A stretch of DNA of 48,344 nt, from contig CAZADS010000036.1 of NCBI GenBank assembly GCA_964483985.1, forward strand, positions 1 through 48,344, read 5' to 3'. The first letter of the stretch is position 1, and every line of letters begins with the position of its first letter. The position numbers and the translations under genes are program-made. Positions 8,307-16,996 of this stretch are shown here, piece after piece. The notes below the pieces were generated by a model that did not search any database, was not told where the DNA came from, and was given only the letters and a program-made list of their open reading frames with translations. This stretch comes from CAZADS01 sp964483985 (GTDB taxonomy: Bacteria > Pseudomonadota > Alphaproteobacteria > Thalassobaculales > Thalassobaculaceae).

Positions 8307-9260
8307 ATGCCTACAAAAATCCTATCTTGTAATAGCAACCTCCCCCTCGCCCAAGCTATTTCCGCTTATATGAATGTCCCACTAACCAAAGCGGATGTTC
8401 GGCGATTTTCCGATATGGAGGTGTTTGTTGAAATCCAGGAAAACGTTCGGGGCGAAGACGTTTTTGTCATTCAATCGACCTCATCTCCGACAAATGATAA
8501 CTTAATGGAATTACTTGTAGCCTTAGACGCCCTTAAACGAGGTTCGGCCAGCAGAATCACTGCGGTAATTCCATATTATGGCTATGCTAGGCAAGATAGA
8601 AAGTCTGGGCCAAGAACACCTATTTCAGCTAAACTTGTCGCCAATTTAATTACCGTTGCTGGAGCTCACAGAGTAGTAACGCTAGACCTTCATGCTGGCC
8701 AAATACAGGGGTTCTTTGATATCCCTACGGACAATTTATTTGCCGCCCCAGTGTTCCACACCGATATTAGAGAGCGTTACAAAGGTCAATCACTAGTAAT
8801 AGTATCACCCGACGTCGGCGGAGTAGTTAGAGCCAGAGCCCTTGCGCGAAGTTTAGACGCAGACCTCGCCATTATTGACAAAAGGAGAGAGAGAGCCGGC
8901 GTATCCGAAGTTATGAATATAATCGGGGATGTTCAGAATCGGCACTGCATACTGGTGGATGATATTGTAGATTCTGGCGGTACACTCTGTAATGCCGCGG
9001 AAGCGTTGATGGCTAGTGGCGGACTTTCAGTCGCTGCATATATAAGTCACGGGGTTTTATCAGGGGGGGCGGTTGCTCGAATTAGTACTTCTCCCTTAAA
9101 AGAGTTGGTCACCACCGATAGCATTCAGGCTACCAAAGCCGTACACGCTGCTAAAAATATGCGTCAAATCAGTATAGCACCATTGCTTGGGGAAGCTATT
9201 TTAAGAATTGCCGACTCTCGATCTGTTTCTAGTCTTTTTAATTACGCTAAGAACGAATAG
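8307..9260 (+). CDS. prs: Ribose-phosphate pyrophosphokinase
   Basis: Prs makes phosphoribosyl pyrophosphate from ribose 5-phosphate and ATP, feeding purine, pyrimidine, histidine and tryptophan synthesis. The 317-residue length is standard. Visible motifs are the N-terminal ILSCNSNLPLAQAISAYM, the ATP-side VIPYYGYARQDRKSGPRTPI, the metal/ATP motif TLDLHAGQIQGFFDIPTDNL and the PRPP loop CILVDDIVDSGGTLCNAAEA. The start context is weak in Shine-Dalgarno sequence. It stands 139 bases after the lipoprotein gene and is probably transcribed separately. Confidence 0.97.
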   Translation: MPTKILSCNSNLPLAQAISAYMNVPLTKADVRRFSDMEVFVEIQENVRGEDVFVIQSTSSPTNDNLMELLVALDALKRGSASRITAVIPYYGYARQDRKSGPRTPISAKLVANLITVAGAHRVVTLDLHAGQIQGFFDIPTDNLFAAPVFHTDIRERYKGQSLVIVSPDVGGVVRARALARSLDADLAIIDKRRERAGVSEVMNIIGDVQNRHCILVDDIVDSGGTLCNAAEALMASGGLSVAAYISHGVLSGGAVARISTSPLKELVTTDSIQATKAVHAAKNMRQISIAPLLGEAILRIADSRSVSSLFNYAKNE

Positions 9261-9412
9261 GGTTTTAACGGAATAAAATGGTTCACTATGAAATTTAAAC
9301 TGGAAAACAGAGTAAAAAGCTATTAAAACCTCCGCCTTGATATATTAGAACTAGATCCCAAACTTTAATTCGCTAGCTGCAGGATTAGTTAACCAAGTAA
9401 CCCGAGGAGAAA

Positions 9413-10075
9413 ATGATGTCCGATACCACGGTTTTACAAGTTACAGCTCGCGATACAGTTGGTAAAGGAGCAGCTCGGGCGATTCGTCGATCCGGTTTAA
9501 TTCCAGCAGTTATTTATGGAGAAAAAGAACCGTCTATATCTATAACTCTGGAAAGAAGTTTGCTAATAAAACATCTAAATGCAGGTGGCTTTTTCAATAC
9601 TTTGTTTGACGTAGAAGTAAATGGAAAAACAAGTCGAGTGTTGCCCAGAGAAGTTCAGCTTCATCCCGTAACAGACAGTCCCCAACACGTTGATTTTCTG
9701 AGGGTCAGTGGCGCAACCCAGATAACCGTTGAAATTCCAGTAGAATTTGTGAATGAGGATATATGCCCAGGGTTGCGTATGGGGGGCGTTTTAAATGTAG
9801 TACGATATAATGTTGAAGTTTCATGCACTCCCGATCTAATTCCAAATAGTATATTGTTGGATTTGGCCAATGCAGAAATTGGAGATAGTTTGCATATTAG
9901 CGCGGTGGATCTGCCTACAGGAGTGAGTCCCACGATTACTGATCGGGATTTTACTATTGCGACCATTGCCGCTCCTACTATCGTCCAAGAAGAAACTACC
10001 GAAGATGACGAAGACCTAGAGGACATTGAAGAAACAACTGAAGAAGAAGGTATTGGAGAGGAAACCGAAGAATAA
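9413..10075 (+). CDS. rplY: 50S ribosomal protein L25, long Ctc form
   Basis: L25 binds 5S rRNA in the large ribosomal subunit. The 220-residue protein is the long Ctc/TL5 form. The N-terminal L25 domain (about 1-95) contains RDTVGKGAARAIRRSGLIPA and VIYGEKEP, and the C-terminal beta domain (about 100-190) follows. The last 30 residues form an acidic tail of Glu and Asp (EDDEDLEDIEETTEEEG). An ideal CGAGGAG site precedes the ATG at 9413; a second ATG at 9416 is possible. It is followed by pth after 44 bases, the usual rplY-pth-ychF order. Confidence 0.95.
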   Translation: MMSDTTVLQVTARDTVGKGAARAIRRSGLIPAVIYGEKEPSISITLERSLLIKHLNAGGFFNTLFDVEVNGKTSRVLPREVQLHPVTDSPQHVDFLRVSGATQITVEIPVEFVNEDICPGLRMGGVLNVVRYNVEVSCTPDLIPNSILLDLANAEIGDSLHISAVDLPTGVSPTITDRDFTIATIAAPTIVQEETTEDDEDLEDIEETTEEEGIGEETEE

Positions 10076-10119
10076 GAGTCTTTGGTTCGTTTTCTTATTG
10101 ATCAACGCGAGATCTTTTA

Positions 10120-10791
10120 ATGTTCCTTTTTATTGGCTTAGGTAATCCTGATCTTAAGCATAGCAATAATAGGCATAATATAGGTTTCATGACTGTTGAT
10201 GAAATAGCACGGAAGCATAGCTTTGACCCCTTTAAATCTCAGTTTCAGGGCCTCATTAGCCAAGGTCGTATAAATGGCGAAAAAGTGTGGATTCTAAAGC
10301 CAACAACTTACATGAATGAATCCGGTCACGCGGCCAATAAATTTTTGAATTTTTTTAAGCTCGATACCAACCGAGTATTCGTATTTTATGACGACTTAGA
10401 CCTTAGGCCTGGAAAATGCAGAGTCAAACTAGGTGGCGGCTCAGCAGGTCATAATGGTCTCCGCAGTTTAGACACGTGGATTGGTAAGCAATATTGGAGG
10501 GTCCGTCTTGGCATAGGGCACCCAGGGGATAAAGATCGAGTGAGACGATATGTTTTACAAAATTTTTCTAATATAGAATTCAATAGTTGGGTAGAAAAAC
10601 TGATTGCCGCTATTGCAGAAGATGTTGGAGCTTTGATCGAACATGACGAAAGCCTATTTATGAGCAAAATTGCACAGAAATTGGTTGCATCCGAAATAAA
10701 CGAACCAGAAAATTTGATCCCAGATTCTCAAAAGAATTTCTCACCTTCAATTCTTACCACCTCGTCATCCGATAACGATCATGAGAAGTGA
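10120..10791 (+). CDS. pth: Peptidyl-tRNA hydrolase
   Basis: Pth cleaves the ester bond of prematurely released peptidyl-tRNA, recycling tRNA. The 223-residue protein shows the catalytic His19 in NNRHNIGFM, the Asn66 motif KPTTYMNESG, the Asp91 segment VFYDDLDLRPGK and Asn112 in GGGSAGHNGLRS. The catalytic domain ends near residue 185; the remaining 35 residues form a polar tail common in alphaproteobacterial homologues. The ychF start codon lies 3 bases after the pth stop. Confidence 0.96.
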   Translation: MFLFIGLGNPDLKHSNNRHNIGFMTVDEIARKHSFDPFKSQFQGLISQGRINGEKVWILKPTTYMNESGHAANKFLNFFKLDTNRVFVFYDDLDLRPGKCRVKLGGGSAGHNGLRSLDTWIGKQYWRVRLGIGHPGDKDRVRRYVLQNFSNIEFNSWVEKLIAAIAEDVGALIEHDESLFMSKIAQKLVASEINEPENLIPDSQKNFSPSILTTSSSDNDHEK

Positions 10792-10794
10792 ATA

Positions 10795-11898
10795 ATGGGA
10801 TTCAATAGTGGTATTGTAGGTTTACCAAATGTTGGAAAATCAACTCTTTTTAACGCATTAACCTCGACCACAATCGCCGATGCTGGCAACTACCCTTTTT
10901 GCACTATTGAACCAAATACTGGCCGTGTAATTGTTCCTGATTCTCGCCTAATACGTTTAGCAGAGCTTGGAAAATCCTCAAAAATAATACCAACTCAACT
11001 TGAGTTCGTCGATATAGCTGGGTTAGTTCGTGGTGCCAGCAAAGGAGAAGGTCTAGGGAACCAATTTCTAGCCAATATTCGGGAAACACACTCAATTGTC
11101 CATGTATTACGATGTTTTGAAAATAGCAATATTACCCACGTTGATGGAAAAATTGATCCGATCCGAGACATTGATACAGTTGAGACCGAACTCATGCTTT
11201 CAGATATGGAAAACTTAGAACGTCGCAGCAAACTGATACAAAAAAGATCAAGAAGTGGAGAACAAAGTGAAAAGCGGTTATTAGATATAATTAATCGACT
11301 ACTAAATATGTTACAAAAAGGGGAGCCTAGCAGAACGATTCGTCATTGGAACGAGGAAGATCAAATAATTGCCAATAGCTTAAACCTACTGACATCTAAG
11401 CCTATAATGTACGTGTGTAATGTCGATGAGGAAGCAGCAGCGGGCGGTAATCAATACAGCTCGGCCGTTGCTGAAAGGGCTAAAATCGACAATTCCGAAT
11501 ATTTAGTGATTTCAGCTGCTATCGAATCCGAGATCTCACTTCTCACTAATCCTGAAGAAAAAATCGAGTTTCTTCAAAGCGTAGGCCTTGAAGAAGCCGG
11601 CCTTAATCGGCTGATACGGACGGGATATCGCCTCTTAAAACTCGTTACCTTTTTTACAGTAGGCCCAAAGGAAGCCAGAGCATGGACGGTTCCCCAAGGA
11701 GCTACCGCACCTCAAGCAGCAGGGGTTATTCACACAGATTTTCAACGCGGTTTCATAAGAGTCGAAGCCACCAGTTTTAGTGATTTTTCTGATCTTGGTG
11801 GTGAACAAGCGGCTAAAGACGCTGGGCGGACGCGCGTTGAAGGAGCCAATTATAAAGTTCAAGACGGCGATATATTATATTTCCGATACAATGTTTAA
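10795..11898 (+). CDS. ychF: Redox-regulated ATPase YchF (OBG family)
   Basis: YchF is an Obg-family P-loop NTPase that prefers ATP and associates with ribosomes. The 367-residue protein has G1 GLPNVGKSTLFNAL at residues about 8-21, G3 VDIAGLVRGASKGEGLGNQF, the NVDE motif replacing NKxD, a coiled-coil insertion (about 130-180, LERRSKLIQKRSRSGEQSEK) and a C-terminal TGS domain (FFTVGPKEARAWTV and onward). It is the third gene in the rplY-pth-ychF run. Confidence 0.97.
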   Translation: MGFNSGIVGLPNVGKSTLFNALTSTTIADAGNYPFCTIEPNTGRVIVPDSRLIRLAELGKSSKIIPTQLEFVDIAGLVRGASKGEGLGNQFLANIRETHSIVHVLRCFENSNITHVDGKIDPIRDIDTVETELMLSDMENLERRSKLIQKRSRSGEQSEKRLLDIINRLLNMLQKGEPSRTIRHWNEEDQIIANSLNLLTSKPIMYVCNVDEEAAAGGNQYSSAVAERAKIDNSEYLVISAAIESEISLLTNPEEKIEFLQSVGLEEAGLNRLIRTGYRLLKLVTFFTVGPKEARAWTVPQGATAPQAAGVIHTDFQRGFIRVEATSFSDFSDLGGEQAAKDAGRTRVEGANYKVQDGDILYFRYNV

Positions 11899-11966
11899 TT
11901 GAAAATGAATTGTCTCGTGCAACTGAATGTGAGTCTCAAATTTATTGTGGTATAGGGGGTGTTGCT

Positions 11967-12635
11967 TTGGGCGAAATTTTAACAATAACTGCTTCGGATG
12001 GACATAAATTGGATACATATTTAGCTCAGCCAAATGGTTCGCCTAAAGGTGGCATAGTTTTGATTCAAGAAATTTTTGGCGTTAATTCTCACATGCGAAG
12101 CGTAGCAGATATGTTTTCTGCTGAAGGATATTTAGTTTGCTGTCCTGCCCTTTTCGATAGAATCGAAAGAAATATCGAGCTTGGTTATAGTGATACAAAT
12201 GTTGTAACTGGACGCAAATACAAGAAATTTTGTGGAAATACTGAACCTTTAAAAGATATAGAGGCAGCTTTGAACGTGGTTCAATCTGCAGGAAAAATTG
12301 GGGTTGTTGGTTATTGTTGGGGTGGTGCTTTAAGCTGGCTTTCCGCCTGCAAGGTCAATGGCTTCTCGGCAGCGTCGTCTTATTACGGAGCAGGGATAGG
12401 TGAACTATTAAATGCGGAACCTGAATGCCCAGTAATCTTTCACTTCGGAGAAGAAGATAGCGCCATTCCAATGCGCGAAGTTCAGAAAGTGAAGGACGCT
12501 CACCCAGAGTGCCCAATATACCTCTATCCCGCCGGCCATGGCTTCAATTGCGATCAACGTGCTAGTTACCATCAAGCAAGTAGCAACATCGCCTTAGAGA
12601 GGACACTTAACCATTTAGAGAGAAATTTAAACTAA
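11967..12635 (+). CDS. Dienelactone hydrolase family protein
   Basis: This alpha/beta hydrolase belongs to the dienelactone hydrolase family, which opens lactones such as dienelactone; the natural substrate here is unknown. The catalytic triad is visible: the nucleophile Cys117 in VGYCWGGALSW, Asp164 in GEEDSAIP and His191 in PAGHGFNCD. The family's N-terminal TITASDGHKLDTYLAQP and IVLIQEIFGVNSHMR are present. I use the TTG at 11967, which has AGGGGG seven bases upstream and places the family N-terminus at residue 1. An in-frame TTG at 11910 would add 19 residues without similarity. It is convergent with the TPR gene. Confidence 0.85.
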   Translation: MGEILTITASDGHKLDTYLAQPNGSPKGGIVLIQEIFGVNSHMRSVADMFSAEGYLVCCPALFDRIERNIELGYSDTNVVTGRKYKKFCGNTEPLKDIEAALNVVQSAGKIGVVGYCWGGALSWLSACKVNGFSAASSYYGAGIGELLNAEPECPVIFHFGEEDSAIPMREVQKVKDAHPECPIYLYPAGHGFNCDQRASYHQASSNIALERTLNHLERNLN

Positions 12636-12650
12636 TCTATTAGTAATTAC

Positions 12651-13073
12651 CTATTTCATTTCCGTTAATGCGTGGCGTGCTTCTAAGAACCTAGGCTCTA
12701 ATAATACACATTGTTCAAAACAAATTTTTGCTTTTTCATATCTCTCTAGACGTTTAAAAACTAGTCCCAGTCCATACCAAGATTCAGGTTCATATGGATT
12801 TAAGTAAATTGCTCGATTAAGCGCAGTTACTGCCTGCGCCCACCATCCTGCTTCTGCACATATTTTACCCAGATGGCGTTGATATTGGCCGTTCTCTGGG
12901 TTGATAGACACGCATTTTCCCGAAAGTTGTGCTGCGTCTGAATAACGACCATTTTCAAAAGCTAGGATGCTTTTAACGTATAGCGAATTTACATTGGCTA
13001 CTTTCCCACGCGTGACCATTTTGTAAAGGGCTTCCAGACGCGTCGTCCCAAGGTTCACAATCTGCTTCCGCAC
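12651..13073 (-). CDS. Tetratricopeptide repeat protein
   Basis: The 140-residue protein consists mostly of TPR helices: about residues 29-62 (LYVKSILAFENGRYSDAAQL and on), 63-96 (YQRHLGKICAEAGWWAQAVT) and 97-130 (SWYGLGLVFKRLERYEKAKI). Such repeats mediate protein contacts; the partner is unknown. The first conventional start is the GTG at 13073, which lacks a good ribosome-binding site. The frame is open for 16 further codons, and an AGGAG (13111-13115) lies seven bases before an in-frame ATT (13101-13103). The true N-terminus may therefore be ten residues longer. No signal peptide is visible. Confidence 0.75.
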   Translation of the reverse strand: MRKQIVNLGTTRLEALYKMVTRGKVANVNSLYVKSILAFENGRYSDAAQLSGKCVSINPENGQYQRHLGKICAEAGWWAQAVTALNRAIYLNPYEPESWYGLGLVFKRLERYEKAKICFEQCVLLEPRFLEARHALTEMK

Positions 13074-13248
13074 CCAACTACGTCGTAATCTTTGATGTGT
13101 AATAGCTGTACTCCTGTGATCGGATTAGCTGAATGATATTTTAAGCTGATAGTATGCAGATTATTTAGATCTTTTGGAAAAAAGCTTCAGTTACAATTTA
13201 GAACTATGTCTCGAACTTAGACTGACTGCACCAACATTTTTAATAAAA

Positions 13249-14124
13249 TCATTTAAAAAGCACTCGGCCAGCAACTGCTTCAAGTTTATTTAATATCTCA
13301 GGATCACGACTTTCCGATTTCGTAACAATCGCATAATCCAGAGCACGGTCACCACCTTGGCGATCTATCTCTGGGCGAGACGCCAGCCTATGGACAACTC
13401 CCTGAATCAAATTCCGAGCATTTTCGGCATTGTTCGATAAGACCTTAATGACGGATTCCACCGTAACACTCTCATGCTCTGGATGCCAGCAATCATAATC
13501 CGTAACCATGGCTACAGTAGCATAGGGAATTTCGGCCTCTCTAGCCAATTTAGCCTCCGGCATATTAGTCATACCGATCACATCTAAACCCCAAGAACGG
13601 TAGAGATTGCTTTCAGCCAAGGTAGAAAACTGGGGGCCCTCTATGCAAACATAGGTGCCACCACGATGCATGGTTAGACCTATCTCTTGGCCAGTAACAT
13701 GCAATGCATCCTGCAACCTAGTTGAAATTGGATGAGAAAAACTTACGTGAGCTACACAACCTGCGCCAAAAAAAGTCTTATTTCTATCAAATGTTTGGTC
13801 TACAAACTGGTCTATAAGAACAAAATGGCCCGGATTATATTTTTCTTTAAGGGACCCTACTGCACTTAGGGAAATTATGTCGGTTACACCTGCTCTCTTT
13901 AGGGCATCAATGTTAGCTCTATAATTTATCGAAGAAGGAGAAAATTGGTGATTACGACCATGCCGAGGTAAAAAAACCATTTCCTGACCATTCAATTCGC
14001 CAAATAAAAGTTGATCCGACGGTTTGCCAAAGGCCGACTCAATATCTTCCCAATGTTGATTCTGAAGGTCGTCAATCTCGTACAGACCGCTACCTCCAAT
14101 GATTCCGATTTTTGCCTGGCGCAT
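13249..14124 (-). CDS. mtnP: S-methyl-5'-thioadenosine phosphorylase
   Basis: MtnP splits methylthioadenosine into adenine and 5-methylthioribose 1-phosphate, salvaging the by-product of polyamine synthesis. The 291-residue protein has the family N-terminus AKIGIIGGSGLYEIDDL, the phosphate-binding FLPRHGRNHQFSPSSINYRA, the ligand loop GTYVCIEGPQFSTLAES and IGMTNMPEAKLAREAEIPYA. The NMPEA form separates it from purine nucleoside phosphorylases. The ATG at 14124 follows AGGGGGTGG at suitable spacing; the upstream GTG at 14133 lies within this site. The petABC terminator separates it from petC. Confidence 0.94.
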   Translation of the reverse strand: MRQAKIGIIGGSGLYEIDDLQNQHWEDIESAFGKPSDQLLFGELNGQEMVFLPRHGRNHQFSPSSINYRANIDALKRAGVTDIISLSAVGSLKEKYNPGHFVLIDQFVDQTFDRNKTFFGAGCVAHVSFSHPISTRLQDALHVTGQEIGLTMHRGGTYVCIEGPQFSTLAESNLYRSWGLDVIGMTNMPEAKLAREAEIPYATVAMVTDYDCWHPEHESVTVESVIKVLSNNAENARNLIQGVVHRLASRPEIDRQGGDRALDYAIVTKSESRDPEILNKLEAVAGRVLFK

Positions 14125-14148
14125 TTTAACCACCCCCTATTATACTGC

Positions 14149-14178
14149 CAAAAACAAAAGCCGCGGTTAACCGCGGCC
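14149..14178 (-). terminator. Intrinsic terminator after petABC
   Basis: On the minus strand a stem GCCGCGG / CCGCGGC (14160-14166 and 14171-14177) with a TTAA loop is followed by TTTTGTTTTT. It lies about 28 bases beyond the petC stop and just before mtnP, so it should end the petABC transcript. This is the strongest terminator seen in the window. Confidence 0.92.
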
Positions 14179-14205
14179 CTTACTAATTATCGTATAAACG
14201 AAAGC

Positions 14206-14979
14206 TTAATGCACATTCGCCCAAATTTTGCGTTTACTTGCATATAACAATCCTGTCATTACTACCAAGAAAATAATCACCTTTACGCCCATTCTCTTTC
14301 TACTTTCCAAATTTGGTTCTGTCGTCCACGCTAAAAAAGCAGTCACATCACGAGCTTGCTGCTCTACGGTGGCCGGAGTGCCATCGGCGTATTCTACGCC
14401 GTCATCAGAGAGTGGGGCTGGCATTGCAATCTGATGTCCTGGAAAATAAACATTATAATGCATTCCGTCGGCAATTTTCATGCTGCTTGGCGCTTCTTTA
14501 TACCCATCCAAAAGGGCATATAAATAGTCCGCACCACTTGGTCGGGCATCGACCATTAGAGAAAGGTCAGGTGGCAACGCGCCATTATTAGATGCACGTG
14601 CAGCGTTATCGTTAGCAAATGGCGCAGGTACTCTGTCTGATGGTAAACCTGGTCGAAAAAACATTTCCCCTTCGTCATTGGGTCCATCTTCTACTTCATA
14701 TTCCGCTGCAATCGCTTTCACCTCATCTTGACTAAAGCCAAGATCTTTTAAGTTACGAAACGCAATGTAATCTAACGAATGACACCCTGAACAAACCTCT
14801 CTATATACTTGAAAGCCCCTTTGCAGTTCTGCTCTATCAAATGTTCCAAAAATCCCAGCAAATGACCAGTTTTGCTCCGGCATCTCGACAACTTTTCCTG
14901 CCGCCCGACTCGGCGATGCAAATGAAGCCGATATAACAAGCGCCAATGCACCTAAACATATTAGACCCTGACGCATCAT
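14206..14979 (-). CDS. petC: Cytochrome c1 of the bc1 complex
   Basis: Cytochrome c1 passes electrons from the Rieske protein to soluble cytochrome c on the periplasmic side. The 257-residue precursor has a cleavable signal peptide (residues 1-27, cleavage near SRAAG). The heme-binding CSGCH is at Cys63, Cys66 and His67, the likely axial Met186 lies in HQIAMPAPL, and a single C-terminal anchor (about 232-250) ends in ASKRKIWANVH. The start ATG overlaps the petB stop by 4 bases (ATGA). It is the last gene of petABC; the terminator follows. Confidence 0.97.
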   Translation of the reverse strand: MMRQGLICLGALALVISASFASPSRAAGKVVEMPEQNWSFAGIFGTFDRAELQRGFQVYREVCSGCHSLDYIAFRNLKDLGFSQDEVKAIAAEYEVEDGPNDEGEMFFRPGLPSDRVPAPFANDNAARASNNGALPPDLSLMVDARPSGADYLYALLDGYKEAPSSMKIADGMHYNVYFPGHQIAMPAPLSDDGVEYADGTPATVEQQARDVTAFLAWTTEPNLESRKRMGVKVIIFLVVMTGLLYASKRKIWANVH

Positions 14980-16235
14980 GTTTTCTCCTCTAGAGCCGTG
15001 GCTGGCGCCACCATAGATCCAGCTCCTGATCCCAGAACAGGCTGACTTATGCTTCTGGGTAATGATTTAGGAGTCTCAAAAATTGAGAGCGCAGGCAACA
15101 GAATAATGAAATGGAAAAAATAGTAAGCCGTGCACAATCTAGCAAATATAACATACGCTCCTTCTGGTGGTTTCGCTCCCAAATACGTCAGGGCAATACA
15201 ATCCGCAAGCAACACCCAGAAAACAATTTTATAAATTGGACGAAAATTTGCACTGCGCACTGGTGATCGGTCCAACCAAGGCAAAATGAACAAAACACCA
15301 ATAGCAGCAAACATTGCTAATACCCCCAGAAGTTTATCCGGGATTGCTCTTAAAATTGCATAAAACGGTAAAAAATACCATTCCGGCACGATATGCGCCG
15401 GGGTTACTAAGGGATTGGCTGGAATATAGTTATCTGCATGGCCCATAGCATTTGGCAGAAAAAAGACCACCGCCGCAAACACGGTCAAGAAAACACCCAA
15501 TCCAAACATATCTTTAACTGTATAATAAGGGTGAAAAGGGATGGTATCCTGTTTGCCACGAACATCAATACCGAGAGGGTTATTCGACCCAAAACGATGT
15601 AATGCTATGATGTGTAAAATAACCACGCCTACGATCACAAATGGCAAAAGGTAATGCAAAGAATAAAAACGGTTAAGAGTCGGATTGTCTACGGAAAACC
15701 CTCCCCACAGTAACGTGACAATCCAATCACCAATAAGCGGAATAGCAGAAAATAGGTTTGTAATAACTGTGGCTCCCCAAAAACTCATTTGTCCCCAAGG
15801 AAGCACATAACCTATGAACGCAGTTGCCATCATTAAAAGCAGAATCACCACGCCGAGAATCCAAAGTAATTCACGAGGGGCTTTGTATGATCCATAATAG
15901 AGTCCTCGAAAAATATGGATATATACTATTATGAAGAAAAAGCTTGCTCCATTAGAGTGAATGTAACGTATTAGCCATCCGTAATTTACGTCACGCATAA
16001 TACGCTCTACTGATTGAAAAGCGTGATCCACATGGGCTGTATAATGCATAGCCAAGACGATTCCTGAGACCAACATTATTACCAACACAATTCCAGCCAA
16101 CGACCCGAAGTTCCAAAAATAATTCAGATTCTTGGGTGTGGGATATTCATGCAATTCATGATGCATAAAAGAAAATACTGGAAGTCGGTGGTCAATCCAT
16201 CTAACAACAGAATTTGAAAATTTAGGGCCACTCAT
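14976..16235 (-). CDS. petB: Cytochrome b of the bc1 complex
   Basis: Cytochrome b is the membrane core of the bc1 complex and carries the quinol-oxidation and quinone-reduction sites. In the 419-residue protein the four heme ligands are visible as pairs: His93 (RYIHSNGAS) and His107 (IVYIHIFRG), with His194 (YSLHYLLPF) and His208 (VILHIIALH). The Qo-site PEWY lies at 284-287 in AHIVPEWYFLPFYAI. Eight or so hydrophobic segments are present. It follows petA by 11 bases and overlaps petC by 4 bases. Confidence 0.97.
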   Translation of the reverse strand: MSGPKFSNSVVRWIDHRLPVFSFMHHELHEYPTPKNLNYFWNFGSLAGIVLVIMLVSGIVLAMHYTAHVDHAFQSVERIMRDVNYGWLIRYIHSNGASFFFIIVYIHIFRGLYYGSYKAPRELLWILGVVILLLMMATAFIGYVLPWGQMSFWGATVITNLFSAIPLIGDWIVTLLWGGFSVDNPTLNRFYSLHYLLPFVIVGVVILHIIALHRFGSNNPLGIDVRGKQDTIPFHPYYTVKDMFGLGVFLTVFAAVVFFLPNAMGHADNYIPANPLVTPAHIVPEWYFLPFYAILRAIPDKLLGVLAMFAAIGVLFILPWLDRSPVRSANFRPIYKIVFWVLLADCIALTYLGAKPPEGAYVIFARLCTAYYFFHFIILLPALSIFETPKSLPRSISQPVLGSGAGSMVAPATALEEKT

Positions 16236-16246
16236 CTGTTAATTCC

Positions 16247-16777
16247 TCATCCGATCTTTATCACGTCGTCGGAGATATATTCATAAGGTGGGACAGGCAG
16301 ATTAGCGGGCGCTGGCCCTTTTCGAATTCGGCCTGATGTATCGTAATGCGAACCATGGCACGGACAAAACCAACCGCCCCAATCTCCTCTTGGATCGGTG
16401 GATTTTTGTCCCAGAGGCACGCACCCCAAATGAGTGCAAACTCCAACAAGAACAAGCATTTTTGGCTTATCCGTCCGAGCAGAGTCTAATTCTGGATCAG
16501 GTAAATCCTCTAAATTGACGGAATTTGCTTCCGCAATCTCTTTTGCGGTCCTATGTCGAACAAAAACAGGTTTACCTCTCCAAACAATAGTCACTGCCAT
16601 ACCTTCTTCAACACCAGACAAATCAAACTCTGTTGTTGCTAGCGCCAAAGTATCTGCAGCAGGATTCATTTGATCTATAAAGGGCCAAGCCACACAAGCT
16701 GCCCCCATAGCCCCAGCTGTAGTACTAGCTACATGGATGAAGTCCCGCCGAGTCGCGCCGTCATGAGTTTCCGCCAT
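16247..16777 (-). CDS. petA: Rieske iron-sulfur subunit of the bc1 complex
   Basis: The Rieske protein carries the 2Fe-2S cluster that takes electrons from ubiquinol. The 176-residue protein has a twin-arginine-type N-terminus (TRRDFIHVAS, residues 9-18) and one membrane anchor (about 17-36). The cluster-binding boxes are CTHLGC (Cys114, His116, disulfide Cys119) and CPCHGSH (Cys138, Cys140, His141). AGGGAGAGG precedes the ATG. It is the first gene of petABC; an unusual inverted repeat lies about 70-100 bases upstream of its start. Confidence 0.97.
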   Translation of the reverse strand: MAETHDGATRRDFIHVASTTAGAMGAACVAWPFIDQMNPAADTLALATTEFDLSGVEEGMAVTIVWRGKPVFVRHRTAKEIAEANSVNLEDLPDPELDSARTDKPKMLVLVGVCTHLGCVPLGQKSTDPRGDWGGWFCPCHGSHYDTSGRIRKGPAPANLPVPPYEYISDDVIKIG

Positions 16778-16834
16778 TTGATTTAAGCCTCTCCCTTATC
16801 TACGACACACATTACAAACCCAGCATATGAAATA

Positions 16835-16872
16835 ACACGTAACCGCCTACTACGTGTGCTGCGACACGTAGT
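16835..16872. promoter_or_regulatory. Inverted repeat plus third half-site upstream of petABC
   Basis: ACTACGTGT (16849-16857) and ACACGTAGT (16864-16872) are perfect 9-bp reverse complements with a 6-base spacer. A further ACACGTA copy sits at 16835-16841. The cluster lies in the 219-base gap between petA and the divergent trmL, where the petABC promoter should be. It looks like a binding site for a dimeric regulator, or a leader hairpin. No family of regulator is suggested by the sequence alone, and no T-run supports a terminator. Confidence 0.6.
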
Positions 16873-16996
16873 CGCTATCCTTTTAACATAATTCATATCC
16901 GTGACGATAAGAATCATATACTTCAGAGAGTAGCTAAAAGCAAAGAATCGCGATAGTACCAATATTCTTAGCAAAAAACTAGAATTGGGATATAAA

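Noticed and set aside
16783..16974. 63-codon frame upstream of petA
   Set aside because: It covers the petABC control region including the palindrome, lacks a ribosome-binding site and has no recognisable motif.
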